64,000 nt of DNA from the NCBI GenBank assembly GCA_026545225.1, contig CM048847.1:14565835-14629834 (forward strand), in the 5' to 3' direction. Under the pieces are notes generated by a model that was given only the letters and a program-made list of their open reading frames with translations, was not told the origin of the DNA and made no database searches. Below are positions 9,458 through 21,300 of this stretch, piece after piece. The position numbers were made by a program, and so were the translations under genes. The DNA is from Cornus controversa. Lineage: Eukaryota > Streptophyta > Magnoliopsida > Cornales > Cornaceae. Every line of letters begins with the position of its first letter. Within the stretch, counting starts at the first letter, position 1.

Positions 9458-12400
9458 TACGATTCTGATTATGACACAACTTCTCAAGGACTGGGGTTTT
9501 CGAATCAGAACAACTTAAACTAAACTTGTTTCAAATCATCGATAGCTTGGGAATTGTTTCTTTTAATTGTCCAGATGGTTGAAGTTGGCATAGAGCACCA
9601 TACGGTTGTGATCATTCATGGGTGCAGCAAGAAATTACTCTTTTCGATTCAGGACGTCCTCACGGTCGAATTAGGCATAAAGCAACGTATAATTCTATGT
9701 ATGGCACGATTTCACGTGGATTGGACTTTTCGAATCAGGACAGGTCAAACGAAACAAGTTCAAAACCGTTGTTGTCATTCTCTATTCTTCTAGACATCCA
9801 GATGGTCAATTCTAGCACAACGCACCATACGGTTGTCGTCATGCCTGATTATTGCAAGCAATTGTTCTTTCAACTCAGAACAACTCAAACAAACATGGAT
9901 GAAGAACGGATCGACATGCTCGTCGATTCTTTGGGACGCTTTGATGGTTTCATTTAGAAAAAAGCAGCGTACGATTACTATTATCGCACGACTTCTCTCG
10001 GAATGCGGTTTTTGAATCAAAACAACTCAAATGAAACAAGTTTAAAATGGTTGATAGCTTGCAAATTGTTTCCTTTTAGATGTCGAAACGGTCAAATTTG
10101 GAACAAAGCGCCATACGGTTGTGATGAAGACCGGATTGACATGTTCGTCACTTCTTTTGGATGCTTTGATGGTCTAATTTGGAAAAAAGAAACTTATGAT
10201 TCTGATTATGACACAACTTCTCAAGAAATGGGGTTTTTGAATCAGAACAACTGAAACTAAACTTGTTTCAAATCATCAATAGCTTGGGAATTGTTTCTTT
10301 TACTTGTCCAGATGGTTGAAGTTGGCATAGAGCACCATACGGTTGTGATCATTCATGAGTGCAGCAAGGAATTACTCTTTTCGATTCAGTACGTCCACAC
10401 GGTCGAATTAGGCATAAAGCAACGTATAATTCTATGTATGGCACGATTTCACGTGGATTGGACTTTTCGAATCAGGACAGGTCAAACCAAACAAGTTCAA
10501 AACCGTTGTTGTCATTCTCTATTCTTCTGGACATCCAGATGGTCAATTCTAGCACAAAGCGCCATACGGTTGTGGTCGTGCCTGGTTATTGCAAGGAATT
10601 ATTCTTTTTGACTCAGAACAACTCAAACAAACATGGATGAAGATCGGATCGACATGCTCGTCGTTTCTTTGGGACCCTTTGATGGTTTCATTTAGAAAAA
10701 AACAGCGTACGATTAATATTATGGCACGACTTCTCTTGGAATGTGGTTTTCTAATCAAAACAACACAAATGAAACAAGTTTAAAATGGTTGGTAGCTTAC
10801 AAATTGTTTCCTTTAGATGTCAAAACGGTCGAATTTGGAACAAAGCACCATACGGTTGTGATGAAGATCGGATTGACATGTTCGTCACTTCTTTTGGATG
10901 CTTTGATGGTCTAATTTGGAAAAAAGAAACTTACGATTCTGATTATGACACAACTTCTCAAGGACTGGGGTTTTCGAATCAGAACAACTTAAACTAAACT
11001 TGTTTCAAATCATCGATAGCTTGGGAATTGTTTCTTTTAATTGTCCAGATGGTTGAAGTTGGCATAGAGCACCATACGGTTGTGATCATTCATGGGTGCA
11101 GCAAGAAATTACTCTTTTCGATTCAGGACGTCCTCACGGTCGAATTAGGCATAAAGCAACGTATAATTCTATGTATGGCACGATTTCACGTGGATTGGAC
11201 TTTTCGAATCAGGACAGGTCAAACGAAACAAGTTCAAAACCGTTGTTGTCATTCTCTATTCTTCTAGACATCCAGATGGTCAATTCTAGCACAACGCACC
11301 ATACGGTTGTCGTCATGCCTGATTATTGCAAGCAATTGTTCTTTCAACTCAGAACAACTCAAACAAACATGGATGAAGAACGGATCGACATGCTCGTCGA
11401 TTCTTTGGGACGCTTTGATGGTTTCATTTAGAAAAAAGTAGCGTACGATTACTATTATCGCACGACTTCTCTCGGAATGCGGTTTTTGAATCAAAACAAC
11501 TCAAATGAAACAAGTTTAAAATGGTTGGTAGCTTGCAAATTGTTTCCTTTTAGATGTCGAAACGGTCAAATTTGGAACAAAGCGCCATACGGTTGTGATG
11601 AAGATCGGATTGACATGTTCGTCACTTCTTTTGGATGCTTTGATGGTCTAATTTGGAAAAAAGAAACTTATGATTCTGATTATGACACAACTTCTCAAGA
11701 AATGGGGTTTTTGAATCAGAACAACTGAAACTAAACTTGTTTCAAATCATCAATAGCTTGGGAATTGTTTCTTTTACTTGTCCAGATGGTTGAAGTTGGC
11801 ATAGAGCACCATACGGTTGTGATCATTCATGAGTGCAGCAAGGAATTACTCTTTTCGATTCAGTACGTCCACACGGTCGAATTAGGCATAAAGCAACGTA
11901 TAATTCTATGTATGGCACGATTTCACGTGGATTGGACTTTTCGAATCAGGACAGGTCAAACCAAACAAGTTCAAAACCGTTGTTGTCATTCTCTATTCTT
12001 CTGGACATCCAGATGGTCAATTCTAGCACAAAGCGCCATACGGTTGTGGTCATGCCTGGTTATTGCAAGGAATTGTTCTTTTTGACTCAGAACAACTCAA
12101 ACAAACATGGATGAAGATCGGATCGACATGCTCGTCGTTTCTTTGGGACCCTTTGATGGTTTCATTTAGAAAAAAACAGCGTACGATTAATATTATGGCA
12201 TGACTTCTCTTGGAATGTGGTTTTCTAATCAAAACAACACAAATGAAACAAGTTTAAAATGGTTGGTAGCTTACAAATTGTTTCCTTTAGATGTCAAAAC
12301 GGTCGAATTTGGAACAAAGCACCATACGGTTGTGATGAAGATCGGATTGACATGTTCGTCACTTCTTTTGGATGCTTTGATGGTCTAATTTGGAAAAAAG

Positions 12401-12829
12401 AAACTTACGATTCTGATTATGACACAACTTCTCAAGGACTGGGGTTTTCGAATCAGAACAACTTAAACTAAACTTGTTTCAAATCATCGATAGCTTGGGA
12501 ATTGTTTCTTTTAATTGTCCAGATGGTTGAAGTTGGCATAGAGCACCATACGGTTGTGATCATTCATGGGTGCAGCAAGAAATTACTCTTTTCGATTCAG
12601 GACGTCCTCACGGTCGAATTAGGCATAAAGCAACGTATAATTCTATGTATGGCACGATTTCACGTGGATTGGACTTTTCGAATCAGGACAGGTCAAACCA
12701 AACAAGTTCAAAACCGTTGTTGTCATTCTCTATTCTTCTAGAGATCCAGATGGTCAATTCTAGCACAACACACCATACGGTTGTCGTCATGCCTGATTAT
12801 TGCAAGCAATTGTTCTTTCAACTCAGAAC

Positions 12830-12836
12830 AACTCAA
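12830..12836. repeat. Target-site duplication, left copy (AACTCAA)
   Basis: Left copy of the 7-bp direct repeat flanking the poly(A)-tailed insertion. The base before it is C, and the base before the right copy is A of the tail, so the exact left limit is defined only by the satellite consensus. Confidence 0.75.
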
Positions 12837-12858
12837 TATAATTGACCAGCTTATCTTT

Positions 12859-12887
<29 letters not shown>
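12837..12887 (+). mobile_element. Short poly(A)-tailed retroposed insertion
   Basis: Non-satellite sequence of 23 bp, TATAATTGACCAGCTTATCT followed by TTC, runs into a tract of 30 A (12860-12889). It interrupts subunit B2. The heptamer AACTCAA is on both sides (12830-12836 and 12888-12894). Removing the insert and one heptamer restores the normal B2 sequence, as seen in all other units. A pure A tail plus a target duplication is the hallmark of LINE-type target-primed reverse transcription. Only the extreme 3' end of the template was inserted, so the source (LINE, SINE or mRNA) cannot be told. There is no AATAAA in the 23 bp. The unbroken A tract suggests a recent event. Confidence 0.82.
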
Positions 12888-12892
<5 letters not shown>

Positions 12893-12894
12893 AA
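12888..12894. repeat. Target-site duplication, right copy (AACTCAA)
   Basis: Right copy of the direct repeat. Its first two A residues cannot be told apart from the end of the poly(A) tail. Satellite sequence resumes with ACGAACATGG, a variant of the usual ACAAACATGG that is shared with the sister unit at 38671. Confidence 0.75.
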
Positions 12895-13200
12895 ACGAAC
12901 ATGGATGAAGAACGGATCGACATGCTCGTCGATTCTTTGGGACGCTTTGATGGTTTCATTTAGAAAAAAGCAGCGTACGATTACTATTATCGCACGACTT
13001 CTCTCGGAATGCGGTTTTTGAATCAAAACAACTCAAATGAAACAAGTATAAAATGGTTGGTAGCTTGCAAATTGTTTCCTTTTAGATGTCGAAACGGTCA
13101 AATTTGGAACAAAGCGCCATACGGTTGTGATGAAGATCGGATTGACATGTTCGTCACTTCTTTTGGATGCTTTGATGGTCTAATTTGGAAAAAAGAAACT

Positions 13201-16200
13201 TACGATTCTGATTATGACACAACTTCTCAAGGACTGGGGTTTTCGAATCAGAACAACTTAAACTAAACTTGTTTCAAATCATCGATAGCTTGGGAATTGT
13301 TTCTTTTAATTGTCCAGATGGTTGAAGTTGGCATAGAGCACCATACGGTTGTGATCATTCATGGGTGCAGCAAGAAATTACTCTTTTCGATTCAGGACGT
13401 CCTCACGGTCGAATTAGGCATAAAGCAACGTATAATTCTATGTATGGCACGATTTCACGTGGATTGGACTTTTCGAATCAGGACAGGTCAAACGAAACAA
13501 GTTCAAAACCGTTGTTGTCATTCTCTATTCTTCTAGAGATCCAGATGGTCAATTCTAGCACAAAGCACCATACGGTTGTGGTCATGCCTGGTTATTGCAA
13601 GGAATTGTTCTTTTTGACTCAGAACAACTCAAACAAACATGGATGAAGATCGGATCGACATGCTCGTCGTTTCTTTGGGACCCTTTGATGGTTTCATTTA
13701 GAAAAAAACAGCGTACGATTAATATTATGGCACGACTTCTCTTGGAATGTGGTTTTCTAATCAAAACAACACAAATGAAACAAGTTTAAAATGGTTGGTA
13801 GCTTGCTAATTGTTTCCTTTAGATGTCCAAATAGTCGAACTTGGAACAAAGCGCCATACGGTTGTGCTGATGATCGGATTGACATGTTCGTCACTTCTTT
13901 TGGATGCTTTGATGGTCTAATTTGGAAAAAAGAAACTTACGATTCTGATTATGGCACGACTTCTCAAGGAATGGGTTTTTGAATCAGAACAACTCAAACT
14001 AAACTTATTTAAAATCCTCGATAGCTTGGAAATTGTTTCTTTTACTTTTCCAGATGGTTGAAGTTGGCATAGAGCACCATACGGTTGTGATCATTCATGA
14101 GTGCAGCAAGGAATTACTATTTTTGATTCAGGACGTCCTGATGGTTGAATTTGGCATAAAGCAATGAATAATTCTAAGTAAGGCACAATTTCACGTGGAT
14201 TGGACTTTTCGAATCAGGACAAGTCAAACGAAACAAGTTCGAAACCGTTGTTGTCATTCTCTATTTTTCTGGACATCCAGATGGTCAATTCTAGCACAAA
14301 GCGCCATACGGTTGTCGTCATACCTGATTACTGCAAGCGATAGTTTTTTCGACTCAGAATAACTCAAACAAACATGGATGAAGATCGGATCGACATGCTC
14401 GTCGTTTCTTTGGGACGCTTTGATGGTTTCATTTAGAAAAAAGTAGCGTACGATTAGTATTATGGCACGACTTCTCTTGGAATGTGGTTTTCTAATCATA
14501 ACAACTCAAATGAAACAAGTTTAAAATGGTTGGTCGCTTGCAAATTATTTCCTTTAGATGTCGAAACGGTCGAATTTGGAACAAAGCACCATACGGTTGT
14601 GATGAAGATCGGATTGACATGTTCGTCACTTCTTTTGGATGCTTTGATGGTCTAATTTGGAAAAAAGAAACTTACGATTCTGATTATGACACAACTTCTC
14701 AAGGAATGGGGTTTTTGAATCAGAACAACTGAAACTAAACTTGTTTAAAATCATCGATAGCTTGGGAATTGTTTCTTTTACTTGTCCAGATGGTTGAAGT
14801 TGGCATAGAGCACCATACGGTTGTGATCATTCATGAGTGCAGCAAGGAATTACTCTTTTCGATTCAGGACGTCCTCACGGTCGAATTAGGCATAATGCAA
14901 CGTATAATTCTATGTATGGCACGATTTCTCGTGGATTAGACTTTTCGAATCAGGACAGGTCAAACCAAACAAGTTCAAAACCGTTGTTGTCATTCTCTAT
15001 TCTTCTAGACATCCAGATGGTCAATTCTAGGACAAAGCACCATACGGTTGTGGTCATGCCTGGTTATTGCAAGGAATTGTTCTTTTCGACTCATAACAAC
15101 TCAAACAAACATGGATGAAGATCGGATCGACATGCTCGTCGTTTCTTTGGGACGCTTTGATGGTTTCATTTACAAAAAAACAGCGTACGATTAGTATTAT
15201 GGCACGACTTCTCTTGGACTGTGGTTTTCTAATCATAACAACTCAAATGAAACAAGTTTAAAATGGTTGGTAGCTTACAAATTGTTTCCTTTAGATGTCA
15301 AAACGGTCGAATTTGGAACAAAGCACCATACGGTTGTGATGAAGATCGGATTGACATGTTCGTCACTTCTTTTGGATGCTTTGATGGTCTAATTTGGAAA
15401 AAAGAAACTTACGATTCTGATTATGACACAACTTCTCAAGGACTGGGGTTTTCGAATCAGAACAACTTAAACTAAACTTGTTTCAAATCATCGATAGCTT
15501 GGGAATTGTTTCTTTTAATTGTCCAGATGGTTGAAGTTGGCATAGAGCACCATACGGTTGTGATCATTCATGGGTGCAGCAAGAAATTACTCTTTTCGAT
15601 TCAGGACGTCCTCACGGTCGAATTAGGCATAAAGCAACGTATAATTCTATGTATGGCACGATTTCACGTGGATTGGACTTTTCGAATCAGGACAGGTCAA
15701 ACCAAACAAGTTCAAAACCGTTGTTGTCATTCTCTATTCTTCTAGACATCCAGATGGTCAATTCTAGGACAAAGCACCATACGGTTGTGGTCATGCCTGG
15801 TTATTGCAAGGAATTGTTCTTTTCGACTCAGAACAACTCAAACAAACATGGATGAAGATCGGATCGACATGCTCGTCGTTTCTTTGGGACCCTTTGATGG
15901 TTTCATTTAGAAAAAAACAGCGTACGATTAATATTATGGCACGAATTCTCTTGGAATGTGGTTTTCTAATCAAAACAACACAAATGAAACAAGTTTAAAA
16001 TGGTTGGTAGCTTGCTAATTGTTTCCTTTAGATGTCCAAATAGTCGAACTTGGAACAAAGCGCCATACGGTTGTGCTGATGATCGGATTGACATGTTCGT
16101 CACTTCTTTTGGATGCTTTGATGGTCTAATTTGGAAAAAAGAAACTTACGATTCTGATTATGGCACGACTTCTCAAGGAATGGGTTTTTGAATCAGAACA

Positions 16201-18353
16201 ACTCAAACTAAACTTATTTAAAATCCTCGATAGCTTGGAAATTGTTTCTTTTACTTTTCCAGATGGTTGAAGTTGGCATAGAGCACCATACGGTTGTGAT
16301 CATTCATGAGTGCAGCATGGAATTACTATTTTTGATTCAGGACGTCCTGATGGTTGAATTTGGCATAAAGCAATGAATAATTCTAAGTAAGGCACAATTT
16401 CACGTGGATTGGACTTTTCGAATCAGGACAAGTCAAACGAAACAAGTTCGAAACCGTTGTTGTCATTCTCTATTTTTCTGGACATCCAGATGGTCAATTC
16501 TAGCACAAAGCGCCATACGGTTGTCGTCATACCTGATTACTGCAAGCGATAGTTTTTTCGACTCAGAATAACTCAAACAAACATGGATGAAGATCGGATC
16601 GACATGCTCGTCGTTTCTTTGGGACGCTTTGATGGTTTCATTTAGAAAAAAGTAGCGTACGATTAGTATTATGGCACGACTTCTCTTGGAATGTGGTTTT
16701 CTAATCATAACAACTCAAATGAAACAAGTTTAAAATGGTTGGTAGCTTGCAAATTATTTCCTTTAGATGTCGAAACGGTCGAATTTGGAACAAAGCACCA
16801 TACGGTTTTGATGAAGATCGGATTGACATGTTCGTCACTTCTTTTGGATGCTTTGATGGTCTAATTTGGAAAAAAGAAACTTACGATTCTGATTATGACA
16901 CAACTTCTCAAGGAATGGGGTTTTTGAATCAGAACAACTGAAACTAAACTTGTTTAAAATCATCGATAGCTTGGGAATTGTTTCTTTTACTTGTCCAGAT
17001 GGTTGAAGTTGGCATAGAGCACCATACGGTTGTGATCATTCATGAGTGCAGCAAGGAATTACTCTTTTCGATTCAGGACGTCCTCACGGTCGAATTAGGC
17101 ATAATGCAACGTATAATTCTATGTATGGCACGATTTCTCGTGGATTAGACTTTTCGAATCAGGACAGGTCAAACCAAACAAGTTCAAAACCGTTGTTGTC
17201 ATTCTCTATTCTTCTAGACATCCAGATGGTCAATTCTAGGACAAAGCACCATACGGTTGTGGTCATGCCTGGTTATTGCAAGGAATTGTTCTTTTCGACT
17301 CATAACAACTCAAACAAACATGGATGAAGATCGGATCGACATGCTCGTCGTTTCTTTGGGACGCTTTGATGGTTTCATTTACAAAAAAACAGCGTACGAT
17401 TAATATTATGGCACGACTTCTCTTGGAATGTGGTTTTCTAATCAAAACAACACAAATGAAACAAGTTTAAAATGGTTGGTAGCTTGCTAATTGTTTCCTT
17501 TAGATGTCCAAATAGTCGAACTTGGAACAAAGCGCCATACGGTTGTGCTGATGATCGGATTGACATGTTCGTCACTTCTTTTGGATGCTTTGATGGTCTA
17601 ATTTGGAAAAAAGAAACTTACGATTCTGATTATGGCACGACTTCTCAAGGAATGGGTTTTTGAATCAGAACAACTCAAACTAAACTTATTTAAAATCCTC
17701 GATAGCTTGGAAATTGTTTCTTTTACTTTTCCAGATGGTTGAAGTTGGCATAGAGCACCATACGGTTGTGATCATTCATGAGTGCAGCAAGGAATTACTA
17801 TTTTTGATTCAGGACGTCCTGATGGTTGAATTTGGCATAAAGCAATGAATAATTCTAAGTAAGGCACAATTTCACGTGGATTGGACTTTTCGAATCAGGA
17901 CAAGTCAAACGAAACAAGTTCGAAACCGTTGTTGTCATTCTCTATTTTTCTGGACATCCAGATGGTCAATTCTAGCACAAAGCGCCATACGGTTGTCGTC
18001 ATACCTGATTACTGCAAGCGATAGTTTTTTCGACTCAGAATAACTCAAACAAACATGGATGAAGATCGGATCGACATGCTCGTCGTTTCTTTGGGACGCT
18101 TTGATGGTTTCATTTAGAAAAAAGTAGCGTACGATTAGTATTATGGCACGACTTCTCTTGGAATGTGGTTTTCTAATCATAACAACTCAAATGAAACAAG
18201 TTTAAAATGGTTGGTAGCTTGCAAATTATTTCCTTTAGATGTCGAAACGGTCGAATTTGGAACAAAGCACCATACGGTTGTGATGAAGATCGGATTGACA
18301 TGTTCGTCACTTCTTTTGGATGCTTTGATGGTCTAATTTGGAAAAAAGAAACT
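13201..18353. repeat. HOR block 4: units a-c-d, a-c-d, c
   Basis: Units start at 13201 (a), 13938 (c), 14673 (d), 15410 (a), 16147 (c), 16882 (d) and 17619 (c). The a-c-d triple repeats with a 2,209-bp period, then a c unit follows without its a partner. Type c units have AACTTATTTAAAATCCTCGA and an A2 subunit with CAATGAATAATTCTAAGTAA. No gene is present. Confidence 0.85.
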
Positions 18354-21300
18354 TACGATTCTGATTATGACACAACTTCTCAAGGAATGGGGTTTTTGAA
18401 TCAGAACAACTGAAACTAAACTTGTTTAAAATCATCGATAGCTTGGGAATTGTTTCTTTTACTTGTCCAGATGGTTGAAGTTGGCATAGAGCACCATACG
18501 GTTGTGATCATTCATGAGTGCAGCAAGGAATTACTCTTTTCGATTCAGGACGTCCTCACGGTCGAATTAGGCATAATGCAACGTATAATTCTATGTATGG
18601 CACGATTTCACGTGGATTGGACTTTTCGAATCAGGACAGGTCAAACGAAACAAGTTCAAAACCGTTGTTGTCATTCTCTATTCTTCTAGAGATCCAGATG
18701 GTCAATTCTAGCACAACACACCATACGGTTGTCGTCATGCCTGATTATTGCAAGCAATTGTTCTTTCAACTCAGAACAACTCAAACAAACATGGATGAAG
18801 ATCAGATCGACATGCTCGTCGATTCTTTGGGACGCTTTGATGGTTTCATTTAGAAAAAAGCAGCGTACGATTACTATTATCGCACGACTTCTCTCGGAAT
18901 GCAGTTTTTGAATCAAAACAACTCAAATGAAACAAGTTTAAAATGGTTGGTAGCTTGCAAATTGTTTCCTTTTAGATGTCGAAACGGTCAAATTTGGAAC
19001 AAAGCGCCATACGGTTGTGATGAAGATCGGATTGACATGTTCGTCACTTCTTTTGGATGCTTTGATGGTCTAATTTGGAAAAAAGAAACTTATGATTCTG
19101 ATTATGACACAACTTCTCAAGAAATGGGGTTTTTGAATCAGAACAACTGAAACTAAACTTGTTTCAAATCATCAATAGCTTGGGAATTGTTTCTTTTACT
19201 TGTCCAGATGGTTGAAGTTGGCATAGAGCACCATACGGTTGTGATCATTCATGAGTGCCGCAAGGAATTACTCTTTTCGATTAAGTACGTCCACACGGTC
19301 GAATTAGGCATAAAGCAACGTATAATTCTATGTATGGCACGATTTCACGTGGATTGGACTTTTCGAATCAGGACAGGTCAAACCAAACAAGTTCAAAACC
19401 GTTGTTGTCATTCTCTATTCTTCTGGACATCCAGATGGTCAATTCTAGCACAAAGCGCCATACGGTTGTGGTCATGCCTGGTTATTGTAAGGAATTGTTC
19501 TTTTTGACTCAGAACAACTCAAACAAACATGGATGAAGATCGGATCGACATGCTCGTCGTTTCTTTGGGACCCTTTGATGGTTTCATTTAGAAAAAAACA
19601 GCGTACGATTAATATTATGGCACGACTTCTCTTGGAATGTGGTTTTCTAATCAAAACAACACAAATGAAACAAGTTTAAAATGGTTGGTAGCTTGCTAAT
19701 TGTTTCCTTTAGATGTCCAAATAGTCGAACTTGGAACAAAGCGCCATACGGTTGTGCTGATGATCGGATTGACATGTTCGTCACTTCTTTTGGATGCTTT
19801 GATGGTCTAATTTGGAAAAAAGAAACTTACGATTCTGATTATGGCACGACTTCTCAAGGAATGGGTTTTTGAATCAGAACAACTCAAACTAAACTTATTT
19901 AAAATCCTCGATAGCTTGGAAATTGTTTCTTTTACTTTTCCAGATGGTTGAAGTTGGCATAGAGCACCATACGGTTGTGATCATTCATGAGTGCAGCAAG
20001 GAATTACTATTTTTGATTCAGGACGTCCTGATGGTTGAATTTGGCATAAAGCAATGAATAATTCTAAGTAAGGCACAATTTCACGTGGATTGGACTTTTC
20101 GAATCAGGACAAGTCAAACGAAACAAGTTCGAAACCGTTGTTGTCATTCTCTATTTTTCTGGACATCCAGATGGTCAATTCTAGCACAAAGCGCCATACG
20201 GTTGTCGTCATACCTGATTACTGCAAGCGATAGTTTTTTCGACTCAGAATAACTCAAACAAACATGGATGAAGATCGGATCGACATGCTCGTCGTTTCTT
20301 TGGGACGCTTTGATGGTTTCATTTAGAAAAAAGTAGCGTACGATTAGTATTATGGCACGACTTCTCTTGGAATGTGGTTTTCTAATCATAACAACTCAAA
20401 TGAAACAAGTTTAAAATGGTTGGTAGCTTGCAAATTATTTCCTTTAGATGTCGAAACGGTCGAATTTGGAACAAAGCACCATACGGTTGTGATGAAGATC
20501 GGATTGACATGTTCGTCACTTCTTTTGGATGCTTTGATGGTCTAATTTGGAAAAAAGAAACTTACGATTCTGATTATGACACAACTTCTCAAGGAATGGG
20601 GTTTTTGAATCAGAACAACTGAAACTAAACTTGTTTAAAATCATCGATAGCTTGGGAATTGTTTCTTTTACTTGTCCAGATGGTTGAAGTTGGCATAGAG
20701 CACCATACGGTTGTGATCATTCATGAGTGCAGCAAGGAATTACTCTTTTCGATTCAGGACGTCCTCACGGTCGAATTAGGCATAATGCAACGTATAATTC
20801 TATGTATGGCACGATTTCACGTGGATTGGACTTTTCGAATCAGGACAGGTCAAACCAAACAAGTTCAAAACCGTTGTTGTCATTCTCTATTCTTCTAGAG
20901 ATCCAGATGGTCAATTCTAGCACAACACACCATACGGTTGTCGTCATGCCTGATTATTGCAAGCAATTGTTCTTTCAACTCAGAACAACTCAAACAAACA
21001 TGGATGAAGATCAGATCGACATGCTCGTCGATTCTTTGGGACGCTTTGATGGTTTCATTTAGAAAAAAGCAGCGTACGATTACTATTATCGCACGACTTC
21101 TCTCGGAATGCGGTTTTTGAATCAAAACAACTCAAATGAAACAAGTTTAAAATGGTTGGTAGCTTGCAAATTGTTTCCTTTTAGATGTCGAAACGGTCAA
21201 ATTTGGAACAAAGCGCCATACGGTTGTGATGAAGATCGGATTGACATGTTCGTCACTTCTTTTGGATGCTTTGATGGTCTAATTTGGAAAAAAGAAACTT

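Larger units (their letters stand above)
9458..13200. repeat. HOR block 3: alternating a-b pairs, with one insertion
   Basis: Units start at 9458 (a), 10195 (b), 10932 (a), 11669 (b) and 12406 (a). The a-b pair repeats with a period of ~1,474 bp. The last unit is 795 bp instead of 737 because of the poly(A)-tailed insertion at 12837-12887 plus its duplicated target. Type b units here carry CAGTACGTCCACAC and ATCATCAATAGC. Confidence 0.86.

Noticed and set aside
12860-12889. A30 tract read as a simple microsatellite expansion of the satellite's own A-tract
   Set aside because: The tract is preceded by 23 bp absent from all other units and bounded by a target duplication, and it lies in a part of B2 that has no A-tract. 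Insertion explains it better.
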